In this document: piece after piece, positions 16,257 to 21,066 of the stretch | Layout: each line of letters opens with the position of its first letter | Position numbering within the stretch: position 1 is the stretch's first letter | Source: VBOC01 sp035635475 | Lineage (GTDB): Bacteria; Bacteroidota; Ignavibacteria; UBA10030; SZUA-254 | Direction: 5' to 3' | Assembly: GCA_035635475.1 (NCBI GenBank) | Contig: DASQAZ010000170.1 | Span: 1-21,066, forward strand | Length of the DNA: 21,066 nt | Translations under genes and position numbers: made by a program | Notes under the pieces: model-generated | The model's database searches: none | What the model saw: only the letters and a program-made list of their open reading frames with translations | Told to the model about the DNA's origin: nothing

Positions 16257-18269
16257 ATGCAGAATCGCTTTCTCCCGGTCGCGCTTGTGTTTTCCGCCTT
16301 GCTCGCCGTCATTCATCTCCTCGCATTATTCTTCCCGTCTGCCCTTAACTGGGGATTTCATTTTCTCGCGTTTCTCCCGCCGTTCGTTGCGCTTCTGTAT
16401 GTCCTCGCAGCAGTAGCAGGCTGCTTCGGTGCACTGAGCGGTCGTGCCGAACGCTGGGTCGCCTCCGCATCGGATTTTCTAATGAAAAGGCCGCTTCAGT
16501 CTCTCTCTTTGATCCTTACTCTCTTTGTCGTTTCGGCCGCCGCGTTTCGCATCTCGGCGCCCCTCCTCGGCGACAGTTTTTATCTCGTGAGAAACTATTC
16601 TGAATCGCTGCGGGGGGTCGCCCCGCTCTACGCCCGGAATGAACCTCTGGCCACATACTACTTCGCTCTCCTCCTCAACGCCCGTCATGTCTCGACCTTC
16701 GGCGGGTTCATGACGACATTCTTCGTCGCCGATCTGTTGCTCGGGATCGGATTCATCGTCAATGCATTTGTTGTCCTCCGCAAGGTTCTTTCCGACTCGA
16801 GGTGTCAACTTCTGGCGCTCCTGTTAGTCCTGGTTGTGCCATATATGCAGGTGTTTTTCGGTTACGTGGAGACCTATTCAGTCGTTCTCTTCACTCTATC
16901 GTTGTATATCCTGGCCTGCGTCCTCAATCTCAAAGGAAAGGCACCCTTTCCCCTCGTCCCCCTGTCGTTCCTGCTGCTTGCGCTCGTACACTACTTGTCG
17001 ATTCTGACGCTGCCGTCGCTGCTCTACGTCGCGTACCGGGAATACCGGCATCGGGGATTGCGCCCGCTTCTCATCGGGTTCGGAGGGGCCGCGGCCGTCT
17101 TCCTTGCGCTGCTCGTCGGTGTGAACTTCGACGTCTCTCAGTTTTCCTCTGCCGTTCCTCACCACCATTATCTCTCGATCTCCACGCCGCAAGACGCGGC
17201 GGACGCGGAGAGTCAGGCATACACCCTGATTTCGCCCTTCCATGCGGTGGACCTCGCAAATTATCTTGTTCTCATGTCGCCGGGCGTCTTTCTCCTTCTG
17301 ATCTTCGCCGCCGTGCGAGACAAACTCTCCGTACCCGGTTCCCCCGTTCAGCGGCTGCTCCTGCTTGCGGCGGCGCCTGTTTTCTCATTTTTGTTAATAG
17401 TGAAATTCGATCTCGGTGCGGCGAAGGACTGGGACGTCTTCGCTCCGTACTTTTTCCTGCCGGCCCTTCTGGCCGGAATTTCTTTTCTCGACCGGCCTCA
17501 GCCCGCTTCCATGAAAATTGCCTCACTCGTCATTGTCATTTCCGCTCTCAACTCGCTCGTGTACGTCGATCTGAACTCGACAAAGGAGGCGAGCATCCGC
17601 CGATATCTGAGCCTCAGCGACCCGCGAACGTTTTCACACCTGTCGCAGTACGCGTTTTCCCTCCATCTCTCCCAATACTACCACCAGGTGCAAAATAGAC
17701 CGGGAGCCGTTGATGTCTGGAAACGCTTCATTGCGTCGGACCCATCCGACGGGCGGGGCTACCGGAATCTTATCACGAACCTGGGAATGGAGATTGATCT
17801 GTCCCGCGCTCCCGAGCATGCCGTCCCGGCTCTCATCCGCGGGCAGATCCGGGATACGTATGAGCGGTGGCTCATCGCCGATTCCACGAATGATGCGCTC
17901 AAAACGGAATTCACACGATTTTGCATCGATGCAGGGAACGAATCGTTCAATGATGGGCGCCCCGACGACGCACGATCGTACTACTCCCTGGCGATCAAGG
18001 CCCAGCCCGATAACGCGAATGCGTATAACAATCTTGGAAGCGTCTACGCGCAGGAAGGAAAGCGCGATCGGGCCGTCGAATTGTACCGGAAGGCGCTCGG
18101 CCTCAGGCCCGAATATCCGGAGGCACTTATTAATCTCGGTAATCTCTACGCCGAGCTGGGAGATTCCGCACGGTCGAGGGAGCTTCTGGCCCGCGCTTCC
18201 CGTCTCATGAAAGCGGAACCTCAACAGCTTTCCGCCGACACCACCGGCGGCAGGCGAAACCACCAATAA
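16257..18269 (+). CDS. Polytopic membrane protein with C-terminal TPR repeats, GT-C glycosyltransferase candidate
   Basis: The 670-residue protein has about ten or more hydrophobic segments between residues 5 and 430, then a soluble region ending in tetratricopeptide repeats. TPR-like units cover about 555-650, for example ANAYNNLGSVYAQEGKRDRAVELYRKALGLRP. In the first large loop LLGDSFYLVRNYSESL carries an acidic residue of the kind used by GT-C enzymes, and FFGYVETYSVVLF follows a few segments later. The layout of membrane domain plus TPR is that of TMTC-like and related protein-glycosylation candidates, like the truncated gene at the left edge. I cannot identify a donor or acceptor. Translation starts without an obvious Shine-Dalgarno. 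There is no visible link to pyrimidine breakdown. Confidence 0.82.
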   Translation: MQNRFLPVALVFSALLAVIHLLALFFPSALNWGFHFLAFLPPFVALLYVLAAVAGCFGALSGRAERWVASASDFLMKRPLQSLSLILTLFVVSAAAFRISAPLLGDSFYLVRNYSESLRGVAPLYARNEPLATYYFALLLNARHVSTFGGFMTTFFVADLLLGIGFIVNAFVVLRKVLSDSRCQLLALLLVLVVPYMQVFFGYVETYSVVLFTLSLYILACVLNLKGKAPFPLVPLSFLLLALVHYLSILTLPSLLYVAYREYRHRGLRPLLIGFGGAAAVFLALLVGVNFDVSQFSSAVPHHHYLSISTPQDAADAESQAYTLISPFHAVDLANYLVLMSPGVFLLLIFAAVRDKLSVPGSPVQRLLLLAAAPVFSFLLIVKFDLGAAKDWDVFAPYFFLPALLAGISFLDRPQPASMKIASLVIVISALNSLVYVDLNSTKEASIRRYLSLSDPRTFSHLSQYAFSLHLSQYYHQVQNRPGAVDVWKRFIASDPSDGRGYRNLITNLGMEIDLSRAPEHAVPALIRGQIRDTYERWLIADSTNDALKTEFTRFCIDAGNESFNDGRPDDARSYYSLAIKAQPDNANAYNNLGSVYAQEGKRDRAVELYRKALGLRPEYPEALINLGNLYAELGDSARSRELLARASRLMKAEPQQLSADTTGGRRNHQ

Positions 18270-18334
18270 CCGGCGTTGTCTCCTCGTACGAACGAGGGGG
18301 TCAATGAAGATCTCGCTCTGCTGAAGCCGCCGCC

Positions 18335-18363
18335 TTGCCGGAGAAGTGAGAAAGTCCTATATT
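18335..18363 (+). promoter_or_regulatory. Promoter candidate for the NCS1 permease gene
   Basis: TTGCCG (18335-18340) and TATATT (18358-18363) are 17 bases apart, about 64 bases before the permease ATG. The -10 is near consensus, the -35 moderate. It would also serve the kinase gene 26 bases beyond the permease. Confidence 0.55.
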
Positions 18364-18426
18364 CATCCTCCGGCGCTGACGATTTTTGTAACGGCGCCGA
18401 TCATACCGCACCGAGAACACTGAACG

Positions 18427-19899
18427 ATGACATCATCGGAACCCGCCGGGCTGGTCGACTTCAATTTAGGCCAGCTGGGCAACAGCCCGCTCATCAACGC
18501 CGACATCGCACCGACAACAATCGCCCAGCGCACATGGGGAACGTACAACATCGCGGCGCTTTGGATTGGGATGTCGGTCTGCATCCCGACCTACATGCTG
18601 GCCAGCGGATTGATAGCCGGGGGTATGAACTGGTGGCAAGCGATCGGCACCATCGCGATAGCGAATGTGATCGTCCTGATACCGATGATACTGAACGCAC
18701 ACGCGGGGACGAAGTACGGAATCCCCTTTCCGGTGCTTGCCCGCGCCTCGTTCGGCACCCTTGGTTCGAATATTCCCGCACTCCTGCGCGCGATCGTAGC
18801 CTGCGGCTGGTTCGGCATTCAGACCTGGATCGGCGGGCAGGCGATCAATGCCATGCTCGTCGTCCTGATTCCGCAATGGGGAGCGTTCGCCGGCGGCCCG
18901 TGGTTGAGTTTCGCGATATTCTGGGTAATGAATGTCTATTTTATCGTCAAAGGGACCGAATCGATCCGATGGCTCGAATCACTATCCGCCCCGTTTCTGA
19001 TCGTGGTGGGCCTGGCCCTCTTGTGGTGGGCCTACGATCGCGGCGGCGGATGGGGGCCTATCCTTTCTCAGCCCAGCAAATTTCAATCGGCGGGTGAATT
19101 CTGGAGATTTTTCATGCCGGCGCTCACCGGCATGGTCGGGTTCTGGGCGACGTTGTCGCTGAACATCCCCGACTTCTCCCGGTACGCCAGGAGCCAGCGC
19201 GCACAGATCATGGGACAGGCGATCGGCCTTCCTCCGACTATGGCCCTCTATTCTTTCATCGGCGTGGCCGTCACTTCGGCGACGATTGTCATCTTCGGCG
19301 AAGCGATCTGGGATCCGGTCGCGCTTCTCGCCCGTTTTAACAACCCCGTCATCATCGTTCTTTCGATGGTCTCCCTGCTCGTGGCGACGCTGACGACAAA
19401 TATCGCGGCAAACGTCGTCTCGCCGGCGAATGATTTGGCAAACCTTATGCCGCGAAGGATCTCGTTCAAGACCGGGGGGCTCATCACCGCGTTCATCGGC
19501 ATCGCCATGATGCCGTGGAAACTCCTGTCGGATTACGGGACGTATATCTTCGGTTGGCTGATCGGCTATTCGAGTTTTCTCGGTCCGATTGCGGGCGTTC
19601 TGATTGCGGATTACTTTCTCCTCCGGAAAAAGCGCCTCAATGTGCGGGATCTTTATCTTCGCGGCGGGGAGTATGAATACACCAGGGGATTCAACTGGAG
19701 GGCAATCGCCGCGCTCGCGGCCGGAGTTCTCGTGGCGCTGATCGGCCTCGTCGTGTCCGACCTCCGCTTCCTCTATGACTACGCCTGGTTTGTAGGCTTC
19801 GCGGCGGCGTTTGCAGCGTATTCGCTGATCATGAAAAAATCCCGGCACGAGCAGGCGGCACCCGCCCACCCGCCCGACGCGCGATCCGGGGGAGGCTAA
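18427..19899 (+). CDS. NCS1-family nucleobase/hydantoin:cation symporter
   Basis: This 490-residue protein has the NCS1 signature region NADIAPTTIAQRTWGTYN (24-41) before the first helix and about twelve membrane segments. GWFGIQTWIGGQAINAM lies in the helix that lines the nucleobase site of the hydantoin transporter Mhp1. NIAANVVSPANDLANL matches the helix that binds substrate and cation. The family carries uracil, cytosine, purines, allantoin, hydantoins or thiamine with H+ or Na+. With a complete pyrimidine breakdown set in the same series, uracil, thymine or a dihydropyrimidine is the most likely cargo, but that is inference. It has its own promoter candidate and is followed by the deoxynucleoside kinase gene after 26 bases. 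The last 20 residues form a Pro/Gly/Ala-rich cytoplasmic tail. Confidence 0.92.
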   Translation: MTSSEPAGLVDFNLGQLGNSPLINADIAPTTIAQRTWGTYNIAALWIGMSVCIPTYMLASGLIAGGMNWWQAIGTIAIANVIVLIPMILNAHAGTKYGIPFPVLARASFGTLGSNIPALLRAIVACGWFGIQTWIGGQAINAMLVVLIPQWGAFAGGPWLSFAIFWVMNVYFIVKGTESIRWLESLSAPFLIVVGLALLWWAYDRGGGWGPILSQPSKFQSAGEFWRFFMPALTGMVGFWATLSLNIPDFSRYARSQRAQIMGQAIGLPPTMALYSFIGVAVTSATIVIFGEAIWDPVALLARFNNPVIIVLSMVSLLVATLTTNIAANVVSPANDLANLMPRRISFKTGGLITAFIGIAMMPWKLLSDYGTYIFGWLIGYSSFLGPIAGVLIADYFLLRKKRLNVRDLYLRGGEYEYTRGFNWRAIAALAAGVLVALIGLVVSDLRFLYDYAWFVGFAAAFAAYSLIMKKSRHEQAAPAHPPDARSGGG

Positions 19900-19925
19900 A
19901 CAAAATTGATCAACTGCGGGAATCG

Positions 19926-20585
19926 ATGAAGGGAAAGATCTTCGTTGCGGTTGCCGGTAATATCGGCTCGGGAAAATCCTCTCTGACACGGCTGCTCAGC
20001 GGGCATTACGGATGGAAAGCGTTGTATGAGTCGGTCGAGGACAACCCCTACCTGGCCGACTTTTACGTCGATATGAACCGGTGGTCGTTCAACCTCCAGG
20101 TTTATTTCCTCTCGAAACGATTCAAAGATCATAAGAAGATCGTCGAGGGGACGGAGAGCGTCATCCAGGACCGGTCGATTTACGAAGATGCGGAAATCTT
20201 CGCCAAGAACCTCCATTTAATCGACAAGATGGACGACCGGGACTACACGAATTACCGGGAATTGTACGGGGTGATGATGGAGTATCTGCAACCCCCCGAT
20301 CTGCTGATTTTTTTAGACGCGCGGATTGAAACCCTTCTGAACCAGATCGCCAAGCGGGGGCGGGAGTACGAACAGAGCATCCCCCGCTCATACCTGGAGC
20401 AGCTCAACGGCCATTACCACGAATGGATCAAGAGCTACCGCCTCGGCCCGCTGCTCATTGTACCGTCGGATGAAGTGGACTTTGTCCACGAGAGGGGAGA
20501 CTTCAACCGGATGCTGTTATTAATAGAGGGGAAACTGTTGGAGCTCGGCTACCGGTCCGCAGAGCGCGCAACGCCCGGACACTAG
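19926..20585 (+). CDS. Deoxynucleoside kinase (dAdo/dGuo/dCyd kinase family)
   Basis: This 219-residue P-loop kinase has GNIGSGKSS (11-19) for ATP phosphate, ESVEDNPYL (35-43) with a catalytic acid for the 5'-hydroxyl, QDRSIYED (81-88) with the DRS motif of the family, and a lid segment KRGREYE (143-149). It phosphorylates a deoxynucleoside to its 5'-monophosphate in the salvage pathway. Thymidine kinase of the unrelated TK1 family lacks these motifs, so a dAdo/dGuo or dCyd substrate is more likely, though specificity cannot be read. It begins 26 bases after the permease stop and so is probably cotranscribed with it. A dyad across its stop codon may end the unit. Only weak ribosome-binding sequence precedes the ATG, but the family N-terminus fits. 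Confidence 0.9.
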   Translation: MKGKIFVAVAGNIGSGKSSLTRLLSGHYGWKALYESVEDNPYLADFYVDMNRWSFNLQVYFLSKRFKDHKKIVEGTESVIQDRSIYEDAEIFAKNLHLIDKMDDRDYTNYRELYGVMMEYLQPPDLLIFLDARIETLLNQIAKRGREYEQSIPRSYLEQLNGHYHEWIKSYRLGPLLIVPSDEVDFVHERGDFNRMLLLIEGKLLELGYRSAERATPGH

Positions 20586-20604
20586 CCAGCGACTTTAGTG
20601 TCCG
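20576..20604 (+). terminator. Terminator-like hairpin at the end of the kinase gene
   Basis: CGGACACTA (20576-20584) and TAGTGTCCG (20596-20604) form a perfect 9-bp stem with an 11-base loop. The left arm covers the stop codon. The tail TTCAATAATT is only partly U-rich, so efficiency is uncertain. It fits the end of the long rightward gene series. Confidence 0.55.
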
Positions 20605-21066
20605 TTCAATAATTACAGTCCTTCTGTTCGGACTCTGCGCACTATCACCTTTAAGACCCTCAACTGCAGGTTCATATCGGGGGGAGGAACTTCTCAGCAG
20701 TCACACCTTTGCGGCTGGTGGAGATGCCCTTTGCGAGCCGCGAAGAGCCCTCTTTGACCACATCCTAGCGCCCCTCTGCCTTCCGGGATCCCCCTTAATC
20801 CTCAGATCTGGCGTTAGACTGACTGACCCCTGTACGCGGACGGAAGAGACGGAGAGAGGGCTTCCTACCGAATTGAACTGCATCGAATGTTACCCATCCT
20901 CGATAATCGCACGGAGGCAAATGTCCTCGTACACCATCATGGAGTGAAACGGTGTCGAGCATGGGAGATTCCTGAGAGCGAAACCCAGGGGGTGCAATTC
21001 GACGCGAGGCGAAATGTGGGGCCAGGGAGGGCAGATGAGCCTTTATCCAATCGGTTAGATCAATTT
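20605..21066. other. Region with no convincing gene at the right edge
   Basis: About 460 bases hold no frame with recognisable similarity, good ribosome-binding site and plausible composition together. A minus-strand frame is open from the right edge to a stop at 20795-20797 (about 89 residues, Arg/Pro/Ser-rich), and a 60-residue minus frame lies at 20701-20883; neither resembles a known protein. I found no tRNA, rRNA, RNase P or tmRNA pattern here. It may be plain intergenic sequence, a decayed gene, or the end of a gene from beyond the edge. Confidence 0.4.

Noticed and set aside
16116..16316. A 66-codon minus-strand frame over the inverted repeat and the start of the TPR membrane protein gene
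   Set aside because: It overlaps the well-supported membrane protein gene and a palindrome, and has no recognised similarity.
20986..21040. A tmRNA-like 5' end (GGGGGTGC followed by TTCGAC)
   Set aside because: Spacing and the surrounding conserved bases of tmRNA do not match, and no matching 3' half is within the window.

Overview
The window reads as a moderately GC-rich bacterial chromosome from the FCB side of the tree. The strongest taxonomic clue is a secreted protein with a type IX secretion C-terminal sorting domain (YPNPFNP-type), as seen in Bacteroidota/Ignavibacteria-like lineages. Promoter-like -10 elements and several genes without a clear Shine-Dalgarno sequence are compatible with this but do not prove it. 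The genus cannot be named from sequence alone.

Left part (1-3013, minus strand): an envelope operon reading leftward. It holds murA, a soluble family 2 glycosyltransferase, and the N-terminal 326 residues of a polytopic TMTC-like GT-C protein cut by the window edge. A divergent promoter region (about 3014-3178) separates it from the rest.

Main part (3179-20585, plus strand): fourteen co-directional genes. Six encode a complete reductive pyrimidine catabolic route. PreT/PreA reduce uracil or thymine to the dihydropyrimidine. A dihydropyrimidinase opens the ring. A nitrilase-superfamily amidohydrolase probably removes carbamate from N-carbamoyl-beta-alanine. A class III aminotransferase probably gives malonate semialdehyde. 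A CoA-acylating (methyl)malonate-semialdehyde dehydrogenase yields acetyl-CoA or propionyl-CoA. An NCS1 permease is the likely uptake system, and a deoxynucleoside kinase follows it by 26 bases. The enzyme roles rest on visible family motifs; the substrate assignments of the nitrilase, aminotransferase and permease are inferred from context.

The pathway genes are interleaved with passengers: a T9SS cargo protein, a DinB-fold protein, a small SAM methyltransferase, an exported DUF1028 protein, an AT-richer SnoaL-like lipoprotein and a membrane protein with C-terminal TPRs. Several long inverted repeats lie between genes, notably a two-part stem upstream of the semialdehyde dehydrogenase and a 17-bp stem after the DinB gene. 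No pathway regulator was recognised. Small gaps without genes lie at 7014-7167, 10026-10140, 11452-11557, 12053-12217, 12863-13003, 14393-14482, 16106-16256 and 18270-18426.

Right edge (20586-21066): 481 bases with no convincing gene, apart from a weak minus-strand open frame entering from the edge.
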